The translations under genes and the position numbers were made by a program. Below the pieces are notes generated by a model that saw only the letters and a list, made by a program, of their open reading frames with translations, had not been told where the DNA came from and ran no database searches. 64,000 bases of DNA from Roseomonas alba (GTDB lineage Bacteria > Pseudomonadota > Alphaproteobacteria > Acetobacterales > Acetobacteraceae), in assembly GCF_019430885.1 (NCBI RefSeq), contig NZ_JAHYBZ010000003.1, forward strand, positions 186,001 through 250,000, read 5' to 3'. Shown here one piece after another: positions 51,561 to 60,669 of the stretch (positions within the stretch are counted from its first letter, which is position 1; each line of letters opens with the position of its first letter).

Positions 51561-53096
51561 ATGGACGCATCACGCAGCACGGGGCTCCGGGCCGTCGCCC
51601 TTGCGACGGTCGCCGGTCTGGCCCTGACCGGGGGTGCCCTGGCGCAGTCGAAGCCCTCGCCGCTGGGCGCCCCGAACCGCCCGGCCCTGCCGACCGCCAA
51701 GCCGCCGCCGCTCGGTGCGCCAGCGCCCATGCCGGTGGTGCCGCAGCAGGCCCTGCCGCCGCGCCTGGCGCCGCAGCCGCCGGCCGCCCAGGCGCCGGCC
51801 CCTGTGCCGCCGCCCTCCCTCGCCGCGCCGCAGGTCATCCCGCCCAACGAGCCGGCCGCGGTCACCCGGCTGCGCGGCCTGCTCGGGCCCAGCGTCCGCC
51901 TGTCCTACGGTTCGGCCCAGGCGCTGGACGGAACCGGGGAGCAGGTGCGCCTGACCGCCGTGGTCCTGGAACGCCCCGGCAAGCGCGCCACCATCGAGGA
52001 CGTGCAGCTCAACGGCCTGCGCGAGGATGGCGTGGCCGAGGCGGTGCTGCGCGGCTTCGAGACGACGGAGGACAATGCGCAGGTGCGCATCGGCATGCTG
52101 CGCATCGCCGGCCTGACCGTGCCACGCAACGCCGGCGGCCCGCCGCAGCCCGACCAGGTGCGGCTGGAAGGCCTCCGGCTGGAGGGGCTGCGCGTCTCCG
52201 GCGCGGCGAACGTCTCGGTCGACCTCGCCACGGTGGAGAACTGGCTGCCCGGCCAGCCCGGCACGGTGCAGGTGCAGGGCGTGGCAGTGACCGGCATCAC
52301 GGAAGGCTTCGTCGACGCGGTGCGGCTGGCCCGTGTGGCCTTCAGCGGCGTCGATATCGGCGGCACGATCGCCGCACTGATGCGCATGGAAGGCGCGCCG
52401 AGTCTGCCCGGCCGCGCGAGCTTCGAAATGGACGGACTGGAGCTGAGCGCCGGTGGCAGCCCGGTTGGCCGGCTGCAGGAAATGCGCATCGCGGCCGACA
52501 TGACCGACAACCGGGGCTCGGGCAGCGGCACCCTGGCACTGCGCGGCATCCGGGTCGAACCCCTGCCGATGATCGCCCCCTGGCTGACCCGCTTCGGCTA
52601 CCAAGCCATCGAGGGCGAGATCACCGCCGCGACCAGCCATGACGCCACCACGGGCCATGTGGAGGTCCGCGACTTCACCATCGCCGCGCGCGACGTCGGC
52701 ACGCTCACTTTCTCTCTGAACCTCGACGGGCTGACGCAGGAACGGGTCCAGTCGCTGGACTACAGCCAGGCGCGGCTGATCGGCGCAGCGCTGGGCTGGG
52801 CGGACAGCTCGCTCTACCGGCGCTTCATCGCCATGCAGGCGGCACAGGCCCGCGTGCCGGAAGACCAGTTGCGCGAGCAATTCGCCGCCATGGCCCAGGG
52901 CGCGCTGAGCCAGCCGGACGCGACGGCGCTGGTGCCGATCCGTGACGCGGTCCTGCGCTTCATCCGTGGGCAGGCCACGGACGTCGATATCCGCGTGAAC
53001 CCGCCCAAGCCGATCGGCGCCGCAGAGATGCAGCAGGTCCCGCAGAATCCGGCGGAGCTGCAGCGGATCCTGGGCATCACGGCGACATCGCGGTGA
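51561..53096 (+). CDS. Secreted protein of unknown family, Pro-rich N-terminal linker
   Basis: 511 residues. Signal peptide (ASRSTGLRAVALATVAGLAL, cleavage near ALA-QS), a ~75-residue Pro/Ala-rich linker, and a beta-rich body with repeating strand-like stretches (VRLTAVVLERPGKRATIEDVQL, VRLEGLRLEGLRVSGAANVS, VQVQGVAVTGITEGFVDAVRL). An alpha-helical end follows (YRRFIAMQAAQARVPEDQLREQFAAM). The pattern suggests a periplasmic beta-solenoid or lipid-transport-like fold, but I do not recognise a family. The ATG at 51561 begins the signal peptide. Convergent with maeB. Confidence 0.65.
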   Translation: MDASRSTGLRAVALATVAGLALTGGALAQSKPSPLGAPNRPALPTAKPPPLGAPAPMPVVPQQALPPRLAPQPPAAQAPAPVPPPSLAAPQVIPPNEPAAVTRLRGLLGPSVRLSYGSAQALDGTGEQVRLTAVVLERPGKRATIEDVQLNGLREDGVAEAVLRGFETTEDNAQVRIGMLRIAGLTVPRNAGGPPQPDQVRLEGLRLEGLRVSGAANVSVDLATVENWLPGQPGTVQVQGVAVTGITEGFVDAVRLARVAFSGVDIGGTIAALMRMEGAPSLPGRASFEMDGLELSAGGSPVGRLQEMRIAADMTDNRGSGSGTLALRGIRVEPLPMIAPWLTRFGYQAIEGEITAATSHDATTGHVEVRDFTIAARDVGTLTFSLNLDGLTQERVQSLDYSQARLIGAALGWADSSLYRRFIAMQAAQARVPEDQLREQFAAMAQGALSQPDATALVPIRDAVLRFIRGQATDVDIRVNPPKPIGAAEMQQVPQNPAELQRILGITATSR

Positions 53097-53104
53097 CGCA
53101 GCGC

Positions 53105-53127
53105 GGAGGGGGGCCTTGCCCCTCTCC
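53105..53127. terminator. Hairpin after the secreted protein gene (solo copy)
   Basis: Ten-bp arms (GGAGGGGGGC / GCCCCTCTCC, one G-T pair) with a CTT loop, 8 nt after the stop codon. Related to hairpin 1 of the composite repeats. The remaining ~240 bp to maeB contain an 11-C run (53194-53204) and nothing else recognised. Confidence 0.5.
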
Positions 53128-53368
53128 GGCGGAGCCTTGAGCAGCAAGGTTCTTCGGCCCTGCCAGAGCGACGCGGGACGGAGGGACTCCGCTCCCCCCC
53201 CCCCGCAGCCACGAGCCGAGGAGGTCTTCCTCATGGCCGGCTTGGTTCCGCCGGGATTTGCCCCGCCGGCGCTGAGTTGAAACGCGCGACGCGACGGGAA
53301 GGGGCAGAGGCCCTCTCCATGGCCCCCTGCGCCCCGTTGTCGCACGCGGGGGCATAAGCCCCCCTGCG

Positions 53369-55642
53369 CTACCGCGCGGCGTTCGCCTGCGCCACCGCCA
53401 ACGCCGTCACGTTCAGGATGCCGCGCGCGGTCACGCTGGGCACCAGCACATGGACGGGCTTGTTCATGCCGAGCAGCAGCGGCCCGAGCTGCAACCCGTC
53501 CGTCGCCGCCTTGACCAGGTTGAAGGCGATGTTGGCGGCATCGATCCCCGGCATCACCAGCAGGTTCGCCGCCCCTTCCAGCTTGCTGTCCGGCACGGCG
53601 CGGCTGCGAATGGCCGGGATCAGCGCGGCATCCGCATGCATCTCGCCATCCACTTCCAGGGTCGGGTTCTGCTTCCGGATCAGCGCCAGCGCCTGGCGCA
53701 TGCGCCGGGCGGACGGCGCGCCCGAGGCGCCGAAGGAGGAATGCGACAGCAGCGCCACCTTAGGCGTCAGGCCGAAGGCGTGGACCTGCACGGCGGCGAG
53801 CAGGGTCATCTCGGCGATCTGCTCGGCCGTCGGTTCCAGGCAGAGATGGGTATCGACGATGAACAGGTGCTCGCCGGCCCGGGTGACGACGCCGGAGATG
53901 GCGTAGACGCGGCCGACATCCTCCCGCTTGCCGATGATGTCGAGCACATGCTTCCACTGCCCCATCCAGTCGCCGAGGCCGCCGCAGATGGCCGCATCGA
54001 CATGGCCCGCTTCCAGCAGCAGAGCGGCGGCGACGGCCGGGCGGGTGCGGACGCGGCGCTCCGCGGCGTCGGGCGGCGTGCCGCGGCGGCCGGCCTTCAG
54101 GCGATACAGGTCGGTCAGCGGGCCAAACACCGCATCGTCGCGCGTCGGATCGAGGATGCGGACCGTCTCACCCAGCGCCATGCGCAGGCCGAGCGCCTTC
54201 ACCTTCGCCGCGATGACCTCCTGCCGTCCGACCAGGATCGGCTCGGCAATGCCTTCGTCTACCACCGACTGCACGGCGCGCAGCGTGCGCTCGTCCTCGC
54301 CCTCGGCATAGGCGACGCAGCGGGGGTTCTTGCGCGCGGACTCGAAGACCGGGCGCATCAGGTTGCCGGAACGGAAGACGTTGCGTTCCAGCTCGAGGCG
54401 ATAGGCCCCGAAATCGGCGATGGGACGCGTCGCGACGCCGGAATCCATCGCCGCCTTGGCGACCGCTGGCGCGATTTCGAGGATCAGGCGCGGGTCGAAG
54501 GGCTTGGGGATGATGTAGTCCGGCCCGAAGACCGGAGCGACGCCGCCATAGGCCGCCGCGACGACCTCCGAGGCCTCGACACGGGCCAGCGCCGCGATGG
54601 CGTCGGCGGCGGCGATCTTCATCTCCTCATTGATCGTGGTCGCGCCGACATCGAGCGCGCCCCGGAAGATGAAGGGGAAGCAGAGGACGTTGTTGACCTG
54701 GTTCGGGTAGTCGGTGCGGCCGGTCGCGACGATCGCATCGGGGCGGGCGGCACGCACGGCCTCGGGCAGGATCTCCGGTTCCGGGTTCGCCAGGGCGAGG
54801 ACCAGCGGCTTCGGCGCCAGGTGCTTCAGCCATTCGGGCTTCAGCACGCGCGGGGCCGACAGGCCAAGGAAGATGTCCGCGCCGGGCAGCACCTCCTCCA
54901 GCGTCCGGGCCTCGGTCTTCTGGGCATAGCGCGCACGATAGGGGTCGAGGTCGTTGCGGCCGGTGTGGATCACGCCGCCGATGTCGCAGATCGTGACGTT
55001 CTCCCGCTTCAGCCCCATCGAAACGAGCAGGTCGAGGCAGGCGAGTGCTGCCGCGCCGCCCCCGGTATTCACCACCTTCACGTCTTCCAGGCGCTTGCCC
55101 TGCACCAGCAGGCCGTTGCGCACGGCGGCAGCGACGATGATGGCGGTGCCGTGCTGGTCGTCATGGAAGACCGGGATGTTCATCCTCTCGCGCAGGGTGC
55201 GCTCGATGACGAAGCACTCGGGGGCCTTGATGTCCTCGAGGTTGATGGCGCCGAAGGAGGGCTCCAGCGCCGCCACGACCTCGATGAACTTCGCGGGATC
55301 GCGTTCCTCGACCTCGATGTCGATGGAATCGATGCCCGCGAACTTCTTGAAGAGGACCGCCTTGCCCTCCATCACCGGCTTCGAGGCCAGCGCCCCGATG
55401 GCGCCGAGGCCGAGCACCGCCGTGCCGTTGGTGATGACGGCGACCATGTTGCCGCGGGTCGTGTAGTCATAGGCGGTGGCAGGGTCGGCGGCGATCGCTT
55501 CACAGGCCGCCGCGACGCCGGGGGAATAGGCGAGGCCCAGGTCGCGCTGCGTCGCCATGCGCTTGGTAGGCTCGACCGCCAGCTTCCCGGGTCGCGGAAG
55601 ACGGTGGTAGTCGAGCGCAGCGCGGCGGAAATCGTCGTCCAT
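53369..55642 (-). CDS. maeB: NADP-dependent malic enzyme with C-terminal phosphotransacetylase-like domain
   Basis: A 757-residue two-domain protein of usual MaeB length. Residues 1-~430 are malic enzyme: GLAYSPGVAAACEAIA, INLEDIKAPECFVIE, MNIPVFHDDQHGTAIIVAAAV, VVNTGGGAAALACLDLL (NADP fold), LALANPEPEILPE. Residues ~440-757 form a PTA-like domain (EDERTLRAVQSVVDEGIAEPILVG, THLCLEPTAEQIAEMTLLAAV), thought to be regulatory, with acetyl-CoA sensing. It converts malate to pyruvate, CO2 and NADPH. A GGAGGTG ribosome-binding site supports the ATG at 55642. Divergent from an ABC receptor gene. Confidence 0.95.
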   Translation of the reverse strand: MDDDFRRAALDYHRLPRPGKLAVEPTKRMATQRDLGLAYSPGVAAACEAIAADPATAYDYTTRGNMVAVITNGTAVLGLGAIGALASKPVMEGKAVLFKKFAGIDSIDIEVEERDPAKFIEVVAALEPSFGAINLEDIKAPECFVIERTLRERMNIPVFHDDQHGTAIIVAAAVRNGLLVQGKRLEDVKVVNTGGGAAALACLDLLVSMGLKRENVTICDIGGVIHTGRNDLDPYRARYAQKTEARTLEEVLPGADIFLGLSAPRVLKPEWLKHLAPKPLVLALANPEPEILPEAVRAARPDAIVATGRTDYPNQVNNVLCFPFIFRGALDVGATTINEEMKIAAADAIAALARVEASEVVAAAYGGVAPVFGPDYIIPKPFDPRLILEIAPAVAKAAMDSGVATRPIADFGAYRLELERNVFRSGNLMRPVFESARKNPRCVAYAEGEDERTLRAVQSVVDEGIAEPILVGRQEVIAAKVKALGLRMALGETVRILDPTRDDAVFGPLTDLYRLKAGRRGTPPDAAERRVRTRPAVAAALLLEAGHVDAAICGGLGDWMGQWKHVLDIIGKREDVGRVYAISGVVTRAGEHLFIVDTHLCLEPTAEQIAEMTLLAAVQVHAFGLTPKVALLSHSSFGASGAPSARRMRQALALIRKQNPTLEVDGEMHADAALIPAIRSRAVPDSKLEGAANLLVMPGIDAANIAFNLVKAATDGLQLGPLLLGMNKPVHVLVPSVTARGILNVTALAVAQANAAR

Positions 55643-55775
55643 CAGGGCACCTCCAGTTCGAGGTATAGCCCCTGTGTCGCGGCGCGTCAGGCCGTGCGAG
55701 GCGCATTGCCGCGATGCTGCCAGGGTGTTCGCAGCCGCAGCGTGGTGCCATGCTCCCCCGACCAACAGGGAGCCA

Positions 55776-57362
55776 ATGATCATGATCAAACGCAGGCATG
55801 TCCTCGCCGCCCCGCTCGCCGGGTTGGCCGCGCCCGCCTTCGCCCAGTCGGACCGGGCGCGCACGCTGCGCTTCGTGCCCCAGGCGAACCTCACCTCGCT
55901 CGACCCGATCTGGACCACCGCCGCTGTCACCGAGAACCATGGCTGGACGGTGTTCGACACGCTCTACGGCATGACGGACGACCTCAAGGTCGCGCCGCAG
56001 ATGGCCGAGGGGCACACCGTCTCGGATGACGGCCTGACCTGGCTGGTCAAGCTGCGGGAGGGGCTGCGCTTCCATGATGGCGAGCCCGTCCTCGCCCGCG
56101 ACTGCGCGGCGAGCCTCAACCGCTGGAGCAAGCGCGACACCTTCGGCCAGTCCCTCGGCGCGGTGGTCGAGGCCTGGGAGGCCGCCGACGACCGCACCAT
56201 CCGCATCCGGCTGAAGTCGAAATTCCCGCTGCTGCTGGAGGCGCTGGCCAAGCCCGCCGCCGTGGTGCCCTTCATGATGCCGGAACGCATCGCGCGCACC
56301 GATCCCTTCCAGCAGATGCCGGAGGTGATCGGGTCCGGCCCTTATCGCTTCGTGAAGGACGAATACGTCTCGGGCAGCCGGGTGCTCTACACGAAGTTCG
56401 ACGGCTATGTGCCCCGGCAGGAGCCGCCGTCGCGCACCGCGGGCGGCAAGCGGGCGCTGATGGACCGCGTCGAATGGACCATCATGCCCGACAGCGCCAC
56501 CGCCGCCGCCGCGCTGCAGGCCGGCGAGATCGACTGGTGGGAACAGATCAACGCCGACCTCGCCCCCCTGCTGCGCCGCGCCCGGGGGGTCGAGGTGAAG
56601 GTGCTGAACACGCTCGGCTATGTCGGGGTGGCACGCTTCAACTTCCTGCACCCACCCTTCAACAATGTCCGGATACGCCGCGCGCTGTTGCGGGCGATCA
56701 ACCAGGACGACTATCTGCGCGGGGTGACGGGGAACGATCCCTCGGCCTTCCGCACCTGCCTGTCCATGTGGCCCTGCGGCACGACCTATGAGAGCACGAC
56801 CGGCAACGAGTTGCTGGCGGGGCCGCGCGACCTCGACAAGGCGAAGGAAGAGATCCGCGCCGCCGGCTACAACGGGGAGAAGGTCGTCATCATCAATCCC
56901 TCCGACTTCCCGACCATCGGGCCTTTCGGCCAGGTGACGGCGGATCTGCTGAAGCGGCTGGGCATGAATGTCGACCTGGTCGAGACCGACTGGGGTTCGG
57001 TGGTGCAGCGTCGGGCCAGCAAGGAACCGCCCGAGCGTGGCGGCTGGTCCATCTTCCACACCTGGTGGCCGTCGGTATCCGTCATCAACCCCGCCGTGGC
57101 GGCGACGCTGCGCGGCCAGGGGGAGCGAGGCTGGTTCGGCTGGTACGGCAACCCCCGCATCGAGGAAGCCGCCGCTGCCTGGCTGGTGGCCGAGACCGAG
57201 GCGGAGCAGAAGCGCCTGGCCGATGTGATGAACCGCGAATCCTTCGAGCAGGTTCCCGTATTGCCACTGGGACAGTTCTTCATCGCCTCGGCGTATCGGA
57301 CAGGGCTGTCAGGCTTCGTACCGGGAAACAGCACCTATCCCTGGAATATCAGGCGGGGCTGA
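55776..57362 (+). CDS. ABC transporter substrate-binding protein, family 5 (peptide/nickel type)
   Basis: A 528-residue periplasmic receptor. N-terminal KRRHVLAAPLAGLAAPAFAQ is a twin-arginine-like signal. Family-5 blocks follow: LRFVPQANLTSLDPIWTTA, GLTWLVKLREGLRFHDGEPVLARDCAASLNRWSKRD, VIGSGPYRFVKDEYVSGSRV, PPFNNVRIRRALLRAINQDDYL. It binds peptides or other small polar ligands. No permease or ATPase genes follow, so it is an orphan in this window. Ribosome-binding site GGGAG before the ATG at 55776; an ATG at 55782 is an alternative. The tRNA-Leu gene lies beyond it on the other strand. Confidence 0.92.
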   Translation: MIMIKRRHVLAAPLAGLAAPAFAQSDRARTLRFVPQANLTSLDPIWTTAAVTENHGWTVFDTLYGMTDDLKVAPQMAEGHTVSDDGLTWLVKLREGLRFHDGEPVLARDCAASLNRWSKRDTFGQSLGAVVEAWEAADDRTIRIRLKSKFPLLLEALAKPAAVVPFMMPERIARTDPFQQMPEVIGSGPYRFVKDEYVSGSRVLYTKFDGYVPRQEPPSRTAGGKRALMDRVEWTIMPDSATAAAALQAGEIDWWEQINADLAPLLRRARGVEVKVLNTLGYVGVARFNFLHPPFNNVRIRRALLRAINQDDYLRGVTGNDPSAFRTCLSMWPCGTTYESTTGNELLAGPRDLDKAKEEIRAAGYNGEKVVIINPSDFPTIGPFGQVTADLLKRLGMNVDLVETDWGSVVQRRASKEPPERGGWSIFHTWWPSVSVINPAVAATLRGQGERGWFGWYGNPRIEEAAAAWLVAETEAEQKRLADVMNRESFEQVPVLPLGQFFIASAYRTGLSGFVPGNSTYPWNIRRG

Positions 57363-57500
57363 CCGTCCCCCAAAGCGCGGGCGCCGGCCATCGGGCGGCT
57401 GGCGCCCCGCACGACGCGGCGGGCTGGGCCACGCCAAGCGCCCCCCGGGGTCGGGGCAGGCCCCCGATCCAACGGATGCGACATCGGATTGTCAGGATAC

Positions 57501-57586
57501 TGGTGCGGTCGAGAAGATTCGAACTTCCACGGGGTTGCCCCCACTAGCACCTCAAGCTAGCGCGTCTACCATTCCGCCACGACCGC
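57501..57586 (-). tRNA. tRNA-Leu (anticodon GAG)
   Basis: An 86-nt tRNA read on the minus strand, with acceptor arms GCGGTCG / CGACCGC and an encoded 3' CCA. Anticodon stem CTAGC / GCTAG encloses loop TTGAGGT, so the anticodon is GAG (reads CUC/CUU). A class II long variable arm (GTGGGGGCAACCCCGT) and T-loop TTCGAAT confirm tRNA-Leu. Its promoter must overlap the start of the divergent lipB gene, only 30 nt away. Confidence 0.95.
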
Positions 57587-57606
57587 AAAACCGGTAGAGG
57601 GCGCGG

Positions 57607-57635
57607 CGTATAACCCATGACCGCGATCACAGCAA
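57607..57635 (-). promoter_or_regulatory. Candidate tRNA-Leu promoter overlapping lipB start
   Basis: On the minus strand, TTGCTG, 17 nt, then TATACG lie about 20 nt upstream of the mature tRNA 5' end. The elements partly cover the lipB ATG at 57617. Plausible spacing, but the match to consensus is moderate. Confidence 0.35.
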
Positions 57636-58279
57636 CACACCCCCCCGAATGGATCGTCGCCGAAGGGCGCACCCCTTATGCCGAGGCCCTGGCGGCCATG
57701 GAGGCGCATGTCGCCGCCATTCGCGCCGGGACCGGACGCGAACGCGTCTGGCTGGTGGAACACGATCCGACCTACACTGCCGGCACCTCGGCCAAGCCCG
57801 AGGACCTGCACGACGCCCGATTCCCGGTCTTCGCGGCCGGGCGTGGTGGGCAATGGACCTATCACGGGCCCGGCCAGCGCACCGGCTACGTCATGCTGGA
57901 CCTCCACGAACCCCACGGCACCGTCCCGGCCCGCGATATCCGGGCCTATGTCCATGGGCTCGAGGAATGGCTGATCCGCGCGCTCGACCGCTTCAACATC
58001 CGCGCCGAACGCCGCGAGGGCCGAATCGGTCTGTGGGTGGCGAATCGGGCGACGGGCGGCGAGGACAAGATCGCAGCGATCGGCGTGCGGGTGACGCGCT
58101 GGGTGACTTGGCACGGCATCGCCCTGAACGTCGATCCGGATCTGAGCCATTTCGGGGGCATCGTGCCCTGCGGGATCAGCGAATTCGGCGTGACCAGCAT
58201 CCACGCCCAGGGCGTGCCGGCGACAATGGACGAAGCGGATTCCGCACTGCGGGCCGCGTGGAACGAGGTGTTCGGGTAG
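57617..58279 (+). CDS. lipB: Lipoyl(octanoyl) transferase
   Basis: A 220-residue enzyme moving octanoyl from acyl carrier protein to lipoyl domains of 2-oxoacid dehydrogenases (cytoplasm). Motifs: [44 protein letters not shown], catalytic Lys in [21 protein letters not shown], and catalytic Cys in [15 protein letters not shown]. Length is normal. The ATG lies 30 nt from the divergent tRNA-Leu gene, leaving very little room for a leader. Confidence 0.96.
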   Translation: MTAITATHPPEWIVAEGRTPYAEALAAMEAHVAAIRAGTGRERVWLVEHDPTYTAGTSAKPEDLHDARFPVFAAGRGGQWTYHGPGQRTGYVMLDLHEPHGTVPARDIRAYVHGLEEWLIRALDRFNIRAERREGRIGLWVANRATGGEDKIAAIGVRVTRWVTWHGIALNVDPDLSHFGGIVPCGISEFGVTSIHAQGVPATMDEADSALRAAWNEVFG

Positions 58280-58354
58280 GGCGCGATCGGGGATTTCGCG
58301 CTACCGAAGGTCGAGCGGGCCCGGTGACCGTTGTTGTGCCTTTGCTGGCGGAGT

Positions 58355-58578
58355 TGGAGGGGCTTTGCCCCTCCAGACCACCCCGCCAAAGGCCACAAGG
58401 CCTTCGGAAACCTTCACTTGGCACCGTGCACCGCTGAGAAAATCAGCGCCGAAAGCCGCATTGGCGCACGGAGCGCACTTGGAGGGCTCAGCGCAACTGT
58501 CGTGCTTGCGCCAATAGGCTGGGGTCCAGGATGCCCAGCATCCCGGCGAGATGGCTTGGAGGGGCGGCGCCCCTCCAA
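58355..58578. repeat. Composite intergenic repeat E
   Basis: Lies between the convergent lipB and DegT genes (gap 58280-58633). Left: TGGAGGGGC-TTT-GCCCCTCCA, GACCACCCCG, then CCAAAGGCC-ACAA-GGCCTTCGG (one mismatch) and AAACC. Right: a perfect 10-bp stem TTGGAGGGGC-GGC-GCCCCTCCAA (58556-58578); its CCAAAGGCC partner is not evident. The spacer shares a GCGCACGGA-N-CGC stretch with the spacer of repeat C. Confidence 0.75.
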
Positions 58579-58633
58579 CTCCGACTACGGCGCTCGTAGA
58601 CGAACGCCGCCAATTTTCGCGGTTAGGCCGTAC

Positions 58634-59782
58634 CTACAGCGCCCCGAGAACGACCTCGGACACGCGCTGCGCATCCGCCTCGCTCATATACGGGTGCATC
58701 GGCAGGGACAGTACTTGGTCGCACAGCGCCTCACTGACCGGCAGCGGCGCCGGCCCGCCGGTGATGCTGGCAGCGTGGTGTGCCGCATAGGCCGGCTGAT
58801 GGTGCAGCGGCTTCGGATAGTAGATGCCGCTGCCGATCTGCTGGGCCGACAACGCCGCCTGTACCCGCGTCCGCGTCGCCGCATCGGGCAGGCGGATGGT
58901 GTAGAGGCCGCGGGCGCTCTCCATCCCCTTGGGCGTAGCCTGGATGCCGACGCGGCCGGACAGGGCCGCGTCATAGGCCGCGCCGATGCGCCGGCGCTGC
59001 TCCAGCTCACCCTCCAGCAGGGCCAGCTTGGCGATCAGGATGGTCGCCTGGATGGTGTCGAGGCGGCCGTTCATGCCGGTGCGCTCCACGGCATAGCGGG
59101 TCCTGCCCTCGCCATGGGTGCGCAGGGACCGGTAGAGCTCGGCGCGGTCCGGGTCGTTGGTCAGCAGCGCGCCGCCGTCGCCATAGGCGCCGAGCGTCTT
59201 GGTCGGATAGAAGGACAGCGCCGTCGCCTGCCCCCAGCAGCCCAGACGCCGATTGCCGAGCGACCCGCCGAAGGCCTGGGCCGCGTCGTCCAGCGCGAAC
59301 ATGCCCTCGCGCGCACAGATGGCTTCGATCTCGGTCCAGTCGGCGGGCAGGCCGAACAGGTCCACGCCGACCACGGCGCGCGGCTTCAGCTTCCCATCGC
59401 GCTTCACCGCGTCGAGCCGGCGTTCGAGGTCGTCGACGTCGATATTGAAGGTCTGCGACGACACATCGACGAAGATCGGCGTCGCGCCGAGGACGAGCGG
59501 GACCTCGGCGGTCGCGGTATATGTGAAGGCGGGGAGGAATACCGCGTCGCCGGGCCCGATCCCTTCCGCCATCATGGCAATCTGCAGCGCATCCGTGCCC
59601 GAGGAGACGCCGACGGCATGCGCGCAGCCGGCGAAGGCGGCGAGCTTCTCCTCCAGCTCGGCGACTTCCGGGCCGTTGATGAAGCGGCCGGAATCGAGCA
59701 CCGCGGCGATGCGGCGATCCAGTTCGGGCCGGATCAGCGCCTGCTGGGCCTTCACGTCGAACAGCGCGATGGGGGCGGTCAT
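58634..59782 (-). CDS. DegT/DnrJ/EryC1/StrS family PLP-dependent aminotransferase
   Basis: A 382-residue sugar-aminotransferase-family enzyme. Start IALFDVKAQQALIRPELDRRIAAVLDSGRFINGPEV; cofactor features VSSGTDALQIAMMA and DDAAQAFGG; PLP-Lys in ALSFYPTKTLGAYGDGGALLTND (~185); GMNGRLDTIQATIL. It probably makes an amino sugar for LPS, capsule or glycan from a keto sugar. No other glycan genes are in this window. The ATG at 59782 is preceded by ~180 bp before the divergent nitroreductase. Confidence 0.9.
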   Translation of the reverse strand: MTAPIALFDVKAQQALIRPELDRRIAAVLDSGRFINGPEVAELEEKLAAFAGCAHAVGVSSGTDALQIAMMAEGIGPGDAVFLPAFTYTATAEVPLVLGATPIFVDVSSQTFNIDVDDLERRLDAVKRDGKLKPRAVVGVDLFGLPADWTEIEAICAREGMFALDDAAQAFGGSLGNRRLGCWGQATALSFYPTKTLGAYGDGGALLTNDPDRAELYRSLRTHGEGRTRYAVERTGMNGRLDTIQATILIAKLALLEGELEQRRRIGAAYDAALSGRVGIQATPKGMESARGLYTIRLPDAATRTRVQAALSAQQIGSGIYYPKPLHHQPAYAAHHAASITGGPAPLPVSEALCDQVLSLPMHPYMSEADAQRVSEVVLGAL

Positions 59783-59960
59783 GATTCCTCGATGCCTCAC
59801 GCGAAACTTTGAGATTGCGTCTTAGACCCGGCGACCGCGTCGGGCGAAATCACCCTTCATGACCTTGTGCAACGCAACATGCGGTAACGAAGCTGGCGGT
59901 CCGTCGCCCGGCACCCCATATCCGAATTGCGATCGATTCTCATTTATGCCCGGAGGCACC

Positions 59961-60566
59961 ATGCCCGACGCCCTGTCCGCCCTGCCGCCCGCCGTCGCGG
60001 CACTGCTCGCCCGCGCCTCGGTGCCGCCGCGCCTGCTGCGGGAACCGGCGCCCGGCGCTGCGGTGCTCGACCTGGCGGTGGCGGCGGCGCTGCGGGCGCC
60101 CGATCACGGCGGCCTGCGGCCCGCCCGCTTCGTCTTCATCTCCGGAGCGGCGCGCGCTGCGCTCGGGGCGCTCATGGCCGATTCCCTCGCCCGGCGCGAA
60201 CCGGCTACCCCGGCCGAGCGCCTGGACATCGAACGCGCCAAGCCACTGCGCGCACCGATGGTCGTGGCCGCCGGCGCGGCAATCCGCCCGGATCACCCCA
60301 AGATCCCGGTCTGGGAGCAGGAGGCCTCGACAGCCGCGTCGATCATGAATTTCCTCAACGCGATCGACGCTCTCGGCTTCGGCGGGGTGTGGCTGTCCTC
60401 GGGCGCGCTGCGGGACGAGATGGTGAAGCGGGCCCTCGGCTTCGCGGCGACGGACAGGCTGCTCGGCTGGATCTATCTCGGCACGCCGGCGCCGGACCGG
60501 CCGGTCGCCCGGGCGATCGAGACCGCCGGCATTGCCCGCGACTGGGTGCCGCCGGCCGGGCCGTGA
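59961..60566 (+). CDS. Nitroreductase family protein (YdjA-like)
   Basis: A 201-residue FMN-binding nitroreductase of the short YdjA type: LRAPDHGGLRPARFVFISGAAR near residue 45, EQEASTAASIMNFLNAIDALGFGGVWLS (~120-145), then ALGFAATDRLLGWIYLGTPAP. It reduces quinones or nitro compounds with NAD(P)H; physiological substrate unknown. The GGAGG ribosome-binding site fits the ATG at 59961; another ATG at 59946 is possible. Confidence 0.87.
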   Translation: MPDALSALPPAVAALLARASVPPRLLREPAPGAAVLDLAVAAALRAPDHGGLRPARFVFISGAARAALGALMADSLARREPATPAERLDIERAKPLRAPMVVAAGAAIRPDHPKIPVWEQEASTAASIMNFLNAIDALGFGGVWLSSGALRDEMVKRALGFAATDRLLGWIYLGTPAPDRPVARAIETAGIARDWVPPAGP

Positions 60567-60612
60567 TGCTCGCTCGGGGCGCATGGCGCCCTATTCGTCG
60601 CAAAACCGTCAC

Positions 60613-60633
60613 ACGCGTTTCGCGCGAACGCGT
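60613..60633. promoter_or_regulatory. Inverted repeat upstream of ppk2
   Basis: Seven-bp arms ACGCGTT / AACGCGT separated by 7 nt, 36 nt before the ppk2 start codon. Could be an operator or a leader hairpin; weak evidence. Confidence 0.3.
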
Positions 60634-60669
60634 TAGCTGTGCGGCCGCCGACGGAAGACGGAGCGAGGC

